Assembly (NCBI RefSeq): GCF_000715075.1
Contig: NC_134095.1
Span: 52,938,806 to 53,002,805 of the forward strand
DNA length: 64,000 bases
Direction of reading: 5' to 3'
From: Nicotiana tabacum
Taxonomy: Eukaryota > Streptophyta > Magnoliopsida > Solanales > Solanaceae
The notes under the pieces are model-generated. The model did no database searches and was not told where the DNA came from. It saw only the letters and a program-made list of their open reading frames with translations. This document shows positions 45,520 through 58,628 of this stretch, in pieces (within the stretch, counting starts at the first letter, position 1; every line of letters starts with the position of its first letter). A program made the position numbers and the translations under genes.

Positions 45520-48500
45520 TGTGACGACCCGACTGGCCGTTTAGCTTTCTAGAACCTCGTTTCCTTAAATAAAACTTTTTCGTACTTGCTTTAACTGATT
45601 TATGACTTGCGGGGATGGTTGGTTCGAGATTTGAAAAAGTTTGGGTTGAAATCGGAACACTTGGTTCCTTAAGGTTTGCTTAAAAGGCCAAGTTTTACTT
45701 CGGTCAACATTTTGAGTAAACGACCTCGAAATTGGGATTTTACGATTTCAATAGGTTTGTATGATTATTTCAAACTTGGGCGTATGTCCGGATCGGGTTT
45801 TGGATGACCCGAAAGCATTTTAGCACATAATAGTGAAAGTTGGTTCTTGAAGATTTTTAGAAGTTCTTCAAATTTGGTTTGTAGGGGTTTTTGTGATATC
45901 GAGGTCCGAACGGAATTCTGAGATCGAGAATAGTTCCATAATGTAATTTAAGACTTGCATGTAAAATTTGGTGTCAATCCGAGTAGTATAAGTGTGTTTC
46001 ATCACATTGGAAGTAGATTGAAGAACTTGAAGTTCATAAGTTTGAATCAAATGGTTTTAGGGTGTGATTCCCAATTTTAATGTTGTTTCCGGCATTTCGA
46101 GGGTTCGAGCGAGTTCGTTTTATCATTACAAACTTATGGGTATGTTCGGGTGGGGCCCCGGTAGCCCCGAGCGTCAATCGGACGAGACTCGAGCTAAGTT
46201 GGAAATGTGAGAAGGAGATGAAGCTCTAGGTTTCTGTCATCTAAACCTTATTCTGCTCTCCTTAGCCTCCGGCTTGGGCGTGGTGAAGCAAGGGGTCAGT
46301 GAGATCGACCACAATCAGTGCAGCTAGATAATGCTAGGTTAGTGTTTTCTTTAAGCTCTACATAATGCTAGAACTCCTCATGAGAAAGTATCAATTCTTT
46401 CCACCTTCCTTAAGAAATGCATTTCATGATCCTTGTTAGGGCTGCATACCTCACCAGTATAGGCCTCATACGCCTTAATCACATTTTGGATACTTCCAGA
46501 CCAATCTTTCATCAATTTCCGGTTAACCATGCCAAGTATACCCTCATGTAAGCACTCCGCCAGGTCCGTACTAGAAAAGACTCGGTCAAGGACAAAAGCA
46601 CCTGCGCGGATACTGAATAGTCTAGAAAAGGATTTCGCGCACCTGCGGTTGGCCAGCCGTAGGTGCGAGCCCGTAAAAGTGGCTAGGCCATTGCAGATGC
46701 GACCCAAGGAGAGGAGCCCAAGTTCCACAGATGTGGCTCCTCTTTTGCAGAAGCGGTCACCCGGTCGCAGATGCGGCCCCAGCTAGCCCGACCCAATTCC
46801 GCAGAAGAGGACTATCTCCCACGGAAGCGGACTGTCTCTTGCAAAAGCGAGAGCGCAGATGCAGTCCCCTCACCGTAAATGTTGAAGTCGCTGAAGGCAA
46901 TGACCTTCATTTTGATACGGGAGTTGTATTATTTTTGACACATTTTACTCCATATTTGGGCGATTTGGGAGCTTCAAAAAGAGGGATTTCAACCTAGCTT
47001 TGTGAGGTAAGTTATTTCTACTTAATGTGAGTTTAATACATAATTTATGGGTAGATTACAACATGTAAATTAGGGAAAATTATTGGTTTAGAGTAAAACC
47101 TAAGGTTTTGATAAAAATGATATTTTACCACGAAATTGGTTATGGAATGAAGTAAAAATCATATATTCTTGATCCTTAGGTTATGGGTAACAACTCCCTT
47201 CGAATATTTCTGGTATTCGGGCATGTGAGCCCGGGGGTGAATCTTAGGAATCTTCCCTTTGGGATTGGATAATCACTTTAGTAGCTAGAATATGAACTTA
47301 TAAACCTATAATGATTGAGTTTTATACCATTTGAATAGTTTCAGGTCGTGCGGCTCCGGTTTGAGGGTTTGAGCGCATTCTTGAGTTAAAAGTTGGCTCA
47401 AAACGAGGTAAGTCTCTTTTCTAACCTTGTAAGAGGGAAATTTCCCCATAGGTGAACTTAATTAATATATGATTAATTGTGGGGGGAGGCTACGTACACA
47501 CGAAGTGACGAGAATCTGTACATAACTACTATTCCTGTTATGTACGGGTAGTTCTAGGCTTGCATCATATTTTGTGGGTAGCGTTATATGATTATAGTTG
47601 TTGATTTGCATTGAATGAAACTCAATTGAGAATGTCATGATTTTAAGGATTTCAAGTATTTTGAAAAGAATTGAGGAAACACTTAAGTTATATTTATACT
47701 TAACTGTGTCGCAAGTATATTCTGCGAGTGGGGTGATTATTTCCACTACTCTCATGGGAGCAGGTCATTCACCTCGGCAGGTTGATAATTGTATATATAT
47801 GGTTCGGGTAGTTCGACCCTCGGCAGTGCACAATTTACTTTTATGTTGGATTGGACCGAACGTCCTCGGTGGTATTTGTGTGTGATAGTAGAACCGGAAC
47901 CCCTTATACTTCGTATGATTCATTGCTTGAAAAGTCATTTGTTTTAAATAAAGAAAGTGCCTAGATTTATTAATTTGATGAAAGGATTTTCAGTATTATT
48001 CTTGTTTGAGCTTGTTGTTATCTACATACATTGTGAATTAAAATATTGAACTTCATATTATTATATTTGATGGACCTAGTAAGTGTCGAAGTCGACCCTC
48101 GTCACTACTTCTGCGAGGTTAGGCGAGATACGTACTGGATACATATTTTTATGTCCTCACGCTACACTTTTGTACTTGATTATATAGGCTTTGAGGCAGG
48201 TGAATTTGGTCATCAGTCCAACGCGTAGAGTAGACTCCTTAGCTTGAGACTTCCGATAAGCTGCCCTTTTCAGCCGTTCTGCAGCAGCTGGAGTCTTTCT
48301 ATGTCTTTACTTTTCCTGTCTATTTCCTTTCCAGATAGTAGCATAGTATGATTTTGTATATTCTACTAGATTGCACATACTTGTGACACCAGGTCTTGGC
48401 ACACACATTGGTAGACTTGTGATTTTTGGATTACTATCATGATTTAAGTTCGTAATTATTATTTTCACCTAATTATGCTTAAGTTTCAACTCATAATTTC

Positions 48501-48628
48501 TTTATCAATAAGGAAAAGTTTTCACGTACTAATTATTCAAATGAGGATTTACTAGTTAATTAGTGTTGACTTGCCTAACAACCATATTTGGCTCCATCCC
48601 AGCCTAATGTGGAATTTGGGTCGTGACA
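45520..48628 (+). mobile_element. Solo LTR of another Ty3/gypsy family (3.1 kb), TSD TATAA
   Basis: TGTGACGACCCG to GGGTCGTGACA with identical TATAA on both sides (45515-45519, 48629-48633). It contains a block of GCAGATGCG-type words (about 46590-46870), a donor-like TGAG|GTAAGTTAT at 47007, and an acceptor-like TATATAG ending at 48187. A stretch at about 46350-46560 looks foreign to the LTR and is open on the minus strand. Confidence 0.85.
48101..48144 (+). other. Conserved inverted-arm motif shared by three LTR families
   Basis: GTCACTACTTCTGCGAGGTT with flanking arms AGTAAGTGTCG (about 48080) and GATACGTACTGG (about 48127). Counterparts lie at 25937-25978 and, inverted, at 51071-51126. 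Confidence 0.55.
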
Positions 48629-48851
48629 TATAACATTCGTATCACATCAAATTAGTAATGAATGTTCGAAAAATGAAAGGAAATGAAACTAGGAATCAAT
48701 ACTATGAAGAATCATTTTCCAGCTCACCATCATCAGAGCTGGACTATGGAGAAAGGGGCACACAACTTTTCTTGAGGAGTTGCTTCACCCAAGCCGTGAG
48801 CCATTAAAGTTCAGTGAAGGTGCGGCTCAACTACTTTTGCGTCTTCCTTTT

Positions 48852-49227
48852 TTATTTGCGCCATGATGCCTTGACTAGTTCTTTGATTGCATCCAACTTT
48901 TTTAGAATGTCTAGGAAAGATGGGCGTTTGCTTGCTTCCTCATGTGTGCAATCCAAAGCCAATTTGATCATGTTGTGTCTGCTTGTGGACCATTACACCC
49001 GCTATTTTTAAAATTTTCTCTGATGGCATCCTCACCATCTGCATTTCTCTGTTTATGGTGTCAAGTGAATTATTCAAGCTCACTTTGAGATTTGTCATAA
49101 CTGTGAAAAGCACCATGTCGTAGCTATAAATATCGAAGTCGGGCCTTGCCACTTTACTGCCATCAATGTAGGGGATTCCTGGTCACAAATCTGTATCTGC
49201 ATATTGGACTGAGCCAAAATCGCACAT
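48852..49227 (-). pseudogene. Protein kinase C-lobe fragment
   Basis: Read on the minus strand from 49227: MCDFGSVQYAD (DFG motif), an internal stop near 49184, then DIYSYDMVLFTVMT (the D-I-Y-S-Y-G-M-V helix region, with Gly changed to Asp). After a frameshift near 48975 comes LALDCTHEEASKRPSFLDIL, which holds the conserved RPSF of subdomain XI, and then TAA at 48852-48854. The ATP-binding lobe and catalytic loop are missing, so it is a dead fragment of a receptor-like or MAP3K-like kinase gene. It is the only clear host-gene-derived sequence in the window apart from TE genes. Confidence 0.75.
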
Positions 49228-50592
49228 AATTGCACTAATAATATGATATACATGTACAACACACATGCAGAAGAATTAGTATGGTAGAAAAGTTAAAAAA
49301 TAACATAATTGCTATACTTGACTAATTTTTTTTGGGCCAAAAGAAATAAAATTAACTACATTGACAAAATTCCTTTAACTTCATATGATAATATTATTAT
49401 CTATGTTAATAATAGATAACTTAAATAAATAAGATGTTAGGCATATATTTACAATATTACCTTTGATATTATTTTAAAAAATTATATTTACTAATATAAA
49501 AATTTAAATAGTGTAATTAAAAGTTCTAAAATATTTTATTGTTAAAGAGTAGACAGCCTTTCTTTCTTTGTTTTTTTTATAAATTTTATGTTCTTTTTTT
49601 GTGTGTCAAATTTAATAGTCTAAACTATAATAAAACCATAGAATTCATTATTAAAAAAAGAGATTTTTACATACCTATATACTATTGGAAACTTTATCAC
49701 AAAAATGTTCATGTTTTGGTATTTACCCGACCTAAACACATTTTAGTTACAAAATATATACAATCCACCTTAAAAGGCTCCCAAATCTATTATTTGTTCC
49801 TTCAATCAAGGGATTTAGTTACACCATTTTTCTTTTTCTTTTTCTCCTTTCCTCTTTTTCTTTTTTTTTGCCGCCTACTCAGTTGTATCTTCCTGGCTCT
49901 AAATTTTGCAACATAATTTGCTTTTTCGATCAATCTGTTGTCTCTGTATTGTGACTACACTGCTATCTTCCCCAGTAAGAAAAAGAAAACTTTGCATTTG
50001 AGGAGACATGAGTTGATTATCCAAATGCTCTCTTTTTCACCTTTGCCTTCTCAATCAATCTGTTTTCTGTATTTGTTAGTTCTCTAAGAGGAGACATTTC
50101 TCTTAGAGAATAGATCGCTAAAGAACACCGCCCAAATTCTCTCTTCCAATTAACTTGGGCAGTTTTATAAGTATGGAAGATGAAAACAGAATATCAAACT
50201 AAGTTCAACGTATCAAACTAAGTTCAACGAATTGGAAGATACAAAATGGAGAAATAAAAACTACGGCAGAGAGACTAAGGGAAAGCGTGGGGATCTCCTC
50301 TCTCTCCCTCTAACACACACTTTTTCCCCTCCTATTTTCTGTATTCTTGTAAAGAGGGAATTTCTTCAGCCAAGAAATTTGTGGTGTGTGGCTTTCGTTG
50401 TATTTCGTAAATAGCGCGCCGAAATTAAATTATTTCTTTGATCACTAAAGAATGATGAATCTATTACATGGAGTGTAAAGAATTGTACCAGAAAAAACAT
50501 GGAATATAAAGATTGTTAAAAGCACAAGTATAATTTTAGATAATAAAAAATATTTCAAAGATTCTGGTTGACCATCTTGCATAATTCCCAAT
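49228..50592. other. AT-rich spacer, no gene
   Basis: Pyrimidine-rich run at about 49820-49872. A short direct repeat ATATCAAACTAAGTTCAACG occurs at about 50191 and again at about 50209. No coding motif. Confidence 0.5.
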
Positions 50593-53500
50593 TGTCATGA
50601 CCCAAAATTCAATAAAGGTCGTGATGGCGTCGGACACCACTGTCAGGCAAGCCAACACCAAGAAGTTAATTAATTTCTTATTTTAGTATTTTTGAAATTA
50701 TTTATTTCCTTACATTAAACAATAAATAATGAACCTCACTGAGTAAATAATGATGTCTTTAACAAATTTAAATACTGAATAATCTCATAGTCATCCCAGA
50801 ACCTGATGTCACAAGTGCATGAGCAATTTCTAAAAATTTAAAATGCAAGACAATAACTGTCCGGAATACAAATTGGATAGAAAGAAAAATACAATACTCT
50901 GAAGGAGACTCTGCAGGCTGCAGGTCGTCTCGAGAGATGCAGCTCACCGAAGTTTCCATATCAACCATGCCGTTGCACCCAATGAGGCCACTAGACATAC
51001 ATGTACCTGTGCAATAAAAATGCACAGCAAGTGCAGTATGAGTACGAAAATAACGCATACCCAGAAAGTATCCAGTCTAACCTCGAAGAAGTAGTAACGA
51101 GAGGTCGACTTCGACACTTACTGGTGGTCTAATAATATAATCAGTTGTGAATTTATTAAAAACACCAGTAAACTCAAGGGAATCATGTAGCAAATAAACA
51201 ATTTTTTTGATATTAAGAGATTTACAAGTTCATATTTCCTCAATTATCAATTTATCTCAGGCTAGGGAGGCAATATCATTATTTATAATTCAAAGACAAG
51301 CAATACAAGCATGTGCAAATCATGTCGAGGTTGTACGACCCGATCCAACATAATATTTAAATTGTGCACTGTTAGAGGTTCGAATGGTGTGAACTATAGA
51401 TGCATCTATTACTCCACTCGCAAATCATACATGGGGCGCGGTCAAATATAAATAAACACACCAAATAATCAATCAAGAATTCATCAGGGAAATAATTACC
51501 CAAAGAAATGGCAACTTCTCTTTAACAGTCAAGAAAATGATGTTTAATTTCTTTAGAACCAATTCAATATGATTTAAGCAATTTAAATTGTCAATAAGGT
51601 TACAAATATTTCAAGTATATCATGCTTTCGGGTCCTAGACTACCCGGACTTAAGCATAATAGTAGCTACACACGGACCCTCGTCACCCCGTACGTATGTA
51701 GCCTCCACAAATAGAAGCAAATATTTAATTATTTCATCTACGGGGAAAATCCCCTCTTACAAGGTTAGAAAGGAGACTTACCTTGCTCCAAAGTTCTATA
51801 ATTAGCTCCCAAGCCCTTCCGACGACTCAAACAGATGTCCAACGCTCCAAAACTAGTCAACAATTATGCAAACTCATTAATATATACTCAAATACCCATT
51901 ATAATCCTATTTACAATAATTTTCAACTCCACTTGAAAAGTTAATAAAATCATCCTTGGGCCCACGTGCCTAGGATTCTAAAACTTTTCGAAGATAAACT
52001 TTACTCATAACCCCATGAACTCAAATATATAATTTATTTCAAGTTCCATTTCTAATTTTGTGGTCAAATCCAAAAATAAATTTTTTTAGGTTTTTCTTCA
52101 AAACCCTGAATTTTCACTAATTTCCCATGATTTTCCATGTTAAAATCTAGATATAATCCAAGTAATTAACTTGCAATCGGTGGGAATCACTTACCTTGAC
52201 ATAGATGATGAAGATGGAGCTCCAAAATCTCTCCTAGGTCATCTCCCATGGAGGAAATGAGATGAAATGAGCCAAACCCATTTTTTCAAACTTATACACT
52301 ACCAGGCAACCTTCTTCGCATTCGCGAGCCTCCCATCGCTTTCGCGATGAACAAAATTCTCGAAAGCTATTCTCAAACTCTTCTCAGACAGCCTCTAGTA
52401 TAATGGTCATAACCTTTTGTACCAAAACTCCAAATGAAAAATGGTTTAACCTTTTGAAAATTAGACACCAAGATCTACAGCTTTCATGTGTTGGTCATCT
52501 CCCAATTCCTTATAGATTTCGAGATATAGGTCTCCAAAATCAGCTCTGTGCAATACAAATTTCTTCTTCATCTTCGCGAATAGTCTGTAGTATACCAGCC
52601 ATAACTTTTGGTAAAACAATCTAAATACTAAATGGTTTATTATTCTGAAAACTAGACACAAAGGGCTACAACTTTTGTTTTTGGATCATCTCCAAATTCT
52701 TTACAGATTGTGAGATATGAGCCTACGAAATCAGACCTATGCAACAGAGATTTCCTTCTTCGCGAACGCGAGGATGTCCTCGCGAATGCGAAGAACAAAG
52801 TCCCTGAAGCCAAATCCTTCTTCGCGAACGCGACAGGATCCTCGCGAACGGGAAGAACAACACCAAACACCAATATTAGCTATTGCAAAATAGCCCGAAA
52901 TGATCTGAAACCACCCCGAAACACACCCGAGGCCCCATCCAATCATACAAACCAGTGCCATAACATAACACAAACCTGCTTGAGGCCTCAAATCACATCC
53001 AACAACATCGAAATCATGAATCGTACCCCAATTCAAGCTTAATGAACTTTAGAACTTTAAACTTCTATATTCGATGTCGAAACCTATCAAATCACCTCCA
53101 ATTGACCTCAAATTTTACACACAAGTCACATTCGACATTACGACATACTCCAACTTCTGGAATTGGAATCCGACCCTGATATCAAAAAGTCCACTTCCGG
53201 TCAAACTTCTCAAAAACCTTCAAATTTCTAACTTTCGCCAAATGACCCCAAAATGACCTACAGACCTCTGAATCCACTTCCGGACGTGCTCCCAATACCA
53301 GAATCACCATACAGAGCTATTCCTAGACACGGAATCCCAAACAGACATCAATAACATTGAAATGCACTTTAACCCAAATTTATGAAATTCTTCCAAAATA
53401 CTAACTTCCTCAATAGGCTTCGAAACGCTCCTAGGTCATCCAAAAGTCGATTCGAGCATACGCCTAAGTCCAAAATCACCATACAAACCTATTGGAACTT

Positions 53501-53723
53501 TCAAACCCCGATTCCGAGGGCGTTTACTCAAAAATCAAACCTTAGTCAATTCTTTCAACTTAAAGCTTCCGAATTGAGAATTGTTTTTTCAAATCAACTC
53601 CGAACTTTCCGAAATTCAATTTTGACCATGCGTGCAAGTTATAATACCTGAACTGAAGCTGCTCATGGCCTCAAACCACCAAAGAACGCACTACAACTCA
53701 AAACAACCGGTCGGGTTGTTACA
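50593..53723 (-). repeat. 3' LTR of the second LARD-like element (3.1 kb)
   Basis: On the minus strand it starts TGTAACAACCCGACCGG and ends GGGTCATGACA. It carries a TTCGCGAAxGCGAA word block (52312-52858), a donor-like CAAG|GTAAGTG at 52194 and an acceptor-like TTATTGCACAG ending at 51007, all on the minus strand. Confidence 0.85.
52312..52858. repeat. TTCGCGAAxGCGAA word block
   Basis: TTCGCATTCGCGAG, CATCGCTTTCGCGATG, CTTCGCGAACGCGAGG, CCTCGCGAATGCGAAG, TTCGCGAACGCGAC and CTCGCGAACGGGAAG recur in two clusters (52312-52375 and 52757-52858), many near-palindromic. Confidence 0.8.
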
Positions 53724-53740
53724 TTCTCTCCCACTTAAAC

Positions 53741-56700
53741 ATACTTTCGTCCTCGAATGTGCTGAGAATTGCACCGGAGTAGTCTGAAATTACTGTTTAA
53801 CAACTCGTGCACCTACTCGTGCTACCAAAACTCAATTGAGCACATTAGCTCGATCAAATTTAAAGATATCCTCTTTCATTTAGGCAAATAAGCCTTAGAA
53901 CCCAGTTCCAACATCCGGAATTCTCTGCCAGGCCTTCTTCCAACATATGAATGTCGTATCAATCACCCCATGCTATACCAGAACATGACTGCACACCCTT
54001 GATGAATTCACACCATGCACCATATCATTAACAAGACCATAATAACAGTCTCTGATCATAACAGCCGACATTTTCCGAATATGATTCTCACAATGCACCC
54101 CATGACATATATCAGTCATGTTCCAACTCTCGCAATGCCGCCACGATGGAAGAGATTTGTAAAAATTCATAAACAACTGCCGAGTCAACAAATCGTTGAT
54201 TCTATACCCTTGGCAAGAACTATTACCTCATTCTGAACCAAATAATGGTATTTGCTCTTTAATATACTTCATATAATTCGATTGCACTGATCCTAGATCC
54301 AATAATCTCGTCTCACTCAGTACGATCTGCTCAGGCAACAAGCCATCCCATACATGACCAAAAAATCTCATATGATGCCGCAATATGCAATAAGCTACAA
54401 ACTTGAATGTGATATATAAGGAAAACGAACTCTAGAAAGGGCTACTCAACCCACGTAACTAATTAGACAACTGAAAAGGTGTCATGAACCTACCTCAGAA
54501 AAATAGAAAACAAAACACACAAAATAGAATATAGGGGACTGTACCCAACACCACTCTGTTGCAGCATACAACCCGATCCAAACAACATACCCATGGCGGC
54601 GGGCCACCCGATCCACACATAAATTTATATAAGGAGATACATACCGAGCTAGAGTGCTCATTACTACCAAATACCAAATGTCGGTCACAAGCACGCTAAG
54701 TACATAATACCATCCTTAGGGAGACAGATAGCGCCATACGCTACATACTCAAGCACAACTGAGGTGCGATATATGATCTGAATCTCAAGAGCCATCATGC
54801 TCGCATAACACCATCACTATATGGAACCTCAACACAGGGGATAATTATCAAGCCGTCTCACAACTCATATGGCACACTATAGTATTATATGAAATAGCTG
54901 ACAACAAGATAAGATCCAACGTCTGAATACTCCTCCATAAGGAGTGTTATGCTAAAATGAACACATCTGGCCTGATATAGAGCCCATATTCATATTTAAA
55001 TCTACCCATCGACCTCGAGCCGATTCTAACCACACCGTAGTAGGCTAATAACCTTTCAAGGGTCTATAATAACCCCTTTTTCCCATGACTCACAAGAACA
55101 ACTCTCATATCCGGAACAAACCTCCACAGTCCACAACCCAATAAACTAAGTGTCCTCCAGGCATAAATTCTCAAATTAGTGATACTACCACAATCTTTAC
55201 ACTTGGTTTAAATCTTCAATCAATCAAGTGACCACATGTCACACTTATACAATCTTCCCGTGAGGTACGCTCTCACGACCTTCCACACTAGATAACGAGT
55301 TTGCACATCCATACCACTGGTCACACTAATGTTGTAAAGCATATCAAGAATCCATAACTCCAACACAAAATGCCGATTTCAGGTGATGCTAAAGACAATA
55401 CCAGCTTACTCCAAACATCCAATTCCCCTTCCTGCTCATACGAGCTCGTGACATCCTCTTCAAACATCGAACCGCAACCTTGATCCTTACTTTCAAATTT
55501 CATATTGCTCACTGCACCTAACAAGCCAATATATGATAGTACAAGAATTTCATCATAACTCCCGAACCACTAATATGGTAAACACTTCATCACCTAGAAA
55601 TTTTTTACTTAACTCATTCCAAGAGAACCATAGCAATATGCGAGTAACGTCTTATAGCCGTAGAACATTCAAATCCTCAAGTAGTGGTTAAAACCACCAT
55701 AACCCTTCCGGGATCCGCTTACACATAACAAGCCATAATACTTGAATACTTCCAAATAAAATCAATTACGGCGGTCGTCGAGCCTCGCACATACCGCCAC
55801 CACTATGCCAATTCAACCATAGCTAACCAATGTAACTTCTTCTAATCCTTAACATGCCTTACAGATAATAATAGCTCCATTCCTTACAGCACCAACCTAA
55901 ATTCGCACCCACCTTGAGTACCCCATTCCATGATACCACATTGTCTCCAAACCCATGAACCGTTTCATACCCTCCTTGCACGCACATTCTCATCTTCAAC
56001 TGATATACCCATTCTAATAATTCCTCTACGAATTCGAAGTCTTTTTCTCTTTTTCCTTCCAATGCTACACTGCAAGTCAAAAACATCATAAAACATTTAG
56101 AGCCTCTTATCATAACCTGCTACAAAAGCTCGATTCTTAACCATACTGCGAGCTTGAATCCTTAGGCACCACATTTTTAACCTTTGAATTCACTAGGACT
56201 GTTGTTGAGAGTTACCCACTCTGGCTTGGTCCCGAATATAATCAACTCCAAGGCTTCGCTAGCACATGAACACCCATCTTAATGAAGCACCCGACTGAAT
56301 CACTTCCCTTGTAAATTACCTCTGTACGAAGCATAAATCTTGAATCTTCTCAAAGCCTGAACATGAGTCAATAAGGCCAACTATAGCACACCTTTATCAA
56401 TTTCTTTGCTCAAATTACCACTTATTTTCTTTTCCCTTAGCTTTAATAACTTACCAATACGCCGATAACCTGAACCTCACAAGTAGATAACCATGCAACA
56501 TAATCGTAGGTAGGGGACCCTCCTACTTATCTTGAAGCTACTATTACATAACTCTGGAACCCACCAAGATTCTTTCTTCATTGTTGACATGATCTTACAC
56601 AACCAACCCGCCAAATTCCTCGAAATCCTTCTATTAGCATTTCATGAACACTCTAAATCTCTAGCAACATTCACATATTCGACTTCTTACAGAATAGTCA

Positions 56701-58090
56701 GTAAAATCCTTCACAGAAGCTTTGCCAACCACGCGACCGCTGACCTGCTCACAGGAGATAACCTACATGTGGAAATTACATGCTGACATCTTCCAACATC
56801 GTTGCACGGGGTTCAATCTCTACGACATCAATAACTCTTCCTGAGCCCGTGCTCATTCACCAATTGTACTAGTCCGTTCACTTCTTATGGGCATCAGGTA
56901 AATGTTTGAAAATATCTTCCAATTCAAAGTTATATTGCATCCTTCTTTCATATCAAGCAACTCCCTTTCTATTGCATCCAATCTCCCGCCGTATAATAGC
57001 CAATAATTCAAATTAAGCTCGTAGACCCAATCATCGTCCACTAAAATTCCCAAATCATTCTAAACTTTCCTTAAGGTGTGTAGTTATCCTGCCACTAAAC
57101 CCATATACTACTTTACAACTCTCCCACTTTGATCAAACTCACTTCCTCAAGCAACTACTCGACTTTTGCTTCTTACACCCGGCCTTCTAGAAATTTTACC
57201 ACCGCCTGACACTTCCCACATGTCCTTCCTCATCCTTTGTTGCCTAGTTGTTGCCCTAAATCAAATTCTATCTCTATATCACTTGAACCGATAGATCGCT
57301 ACTAACTTCAACCCATTTCCGAAGATCTTCCTTCTCAAGTTGTCAACATTAGAAATACCCATTCAATCCTGAACCAGCGCACCTTGCGATCTCTAACTGC
57401 TGCATCTCCAATACTATCTCACAATATCATGCCCCAAAGGCGAATCGCAGAAGAACATAACACCAATGAACTTAACACATTAAATCGAGGATGATGACAC
57501 CACATCACAAATGAAATTCCACCACGCTTGAGAATACCAAGTCTTGTTACTCCATCAACCCAAACCTGAATAATTATGGTCTGATTGCCTTTCCTCTACC
57601 AGGAATGAAATATCAAATCTGAATCATGCACTGAGTAGACCTCTTTTCAAGTCATTCACTACCATGACACATAGGTAAGTATCCTACCATCACATCAATA
57701 CTGGGCGATAGCAATGCACGAATCGTCATAACAATCAATGCCAAATCTCAAAATCTTAGGTAATACTGACACTGAGCTGAAACGATAGAACGACCTTCTG
57801 CAAGGCGACGACAATAGCCCAATCAATATGCAAGGAGAAATATCCTGTACCACATCTGTCATACCATCACAATTCCCAACTTATAACCCCGTTTCACGTC
57901 GCATAAGATTGAATAGGAAAGAAACAAAGGCATAAGCCTCAAAGGAATCAAATTGCAAGATGAGGAATCAAGAAGGGGAGTGCTCCTAAAAGCCTCATAG
58001 CCTCTCGAAGATAAGTACAGACGTTTTCGTACCGATCCGCAAGACTCTACTAGCCTCGCCCATGACTTGTGAGACCTAAGGGATCCTAGT
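53741..58090 (-). other. Non-coding internal region of the second LARD-like element
   Basis: No ORF above 85 codons and no gag-pol motif on either strand. The PBS-proximal 150 bases read, on the minus strand, GTCTCACAAGTCATGGGCGA and AGTAGAGTCTTGCGGATC, close to the first LARD. Confidence 0.65.
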
Positions 58091-58102
58091 GCTCTGATAC
58101 TA
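58091..58102 (-). other. Primer binding site, tRNA-iMet type
   Basis: The minus strand reads TAGTATCAGAGC, one mismatch to the iMet site, three bases from the 5' LTR. Confidence 0.8.
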
Positions 58103-58105
58103 TAT

Positions 58106-58489
58106 TGTCATGACCTAAAATCCAATAAAGGTCGTAATGGGGCCGGACACCACTACCAGGCAAACCAATAACAAGAAGTTAATTAAATCTTCATTTTAGT
58201 ATTTTAAAATTATTTATTTTCTTACATTAAACAATACATAATGAACTTCACTAAGTACATAATGATGTCTTTAACAAATTTAAATACTGAATAATCCTAT
58301 AGTCATCCCAGAACCCGGTGTCATAACTGCATGTGCAATTTCTAGGAATTTAAAATGTAAAACAATAATTGTCCGGAATATAAATTGGACAGAAAGGAAA
58401 ATACAATACTCTGAAGGAGACTCTGCTAGTTGCGGGTCATCTCGAGAGATGCAGCTCACCGAAGTCTCCGTATCAACCATGTTGTTGTA
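58106..58489 (-). repeat. 5' LTR of the second LARD-like element, truncated
   Basis: TGTCATGACCTAAAATCC... parallels 50593 onward to CAACCATGTTGTTG, where the Tekay-like LTR begins. Confidence 0.85.
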
Positions 58490-58628
58490 TGAGGCCCCGT
58501 GAGAATTTCTACTTAAAACCCAAATCTCATAGAGCCAAGTTAGAATCAGGTGTTAGGGATTCGCACCCTTTGAGTTGATCACTGCATTAAAAAGTTAAGA
58601 AATTATGTTTTCCAGAAAAGTGCATTTT

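Larger units (their letters stand above)
50593..58489 (-). mobile_element. Second LARD-like LTR element, minus strand, 5' LTR cut by an insertion
   Basis: The 3' LTR (50593-53723) is complete. The 5' LTR (58106-58489) matches its first 380 bases and is then interrupted at GTTGTA by the Tekay-like LTR. A minus-strand primer site lies at 58091-58102 and a polypurine tract at about 53724-53740. The internal 4.35 kb has no retroelement gene. Its PBS-proximal sequence resembles the first LARD. Confidence 0.85.

Noticed and set aside
46529..46997. Plus ORFs across the GCAGATGCG word block in the solo LTR
   Set aside because: Repetitive GC-rich words without stops; no recognisable domain.
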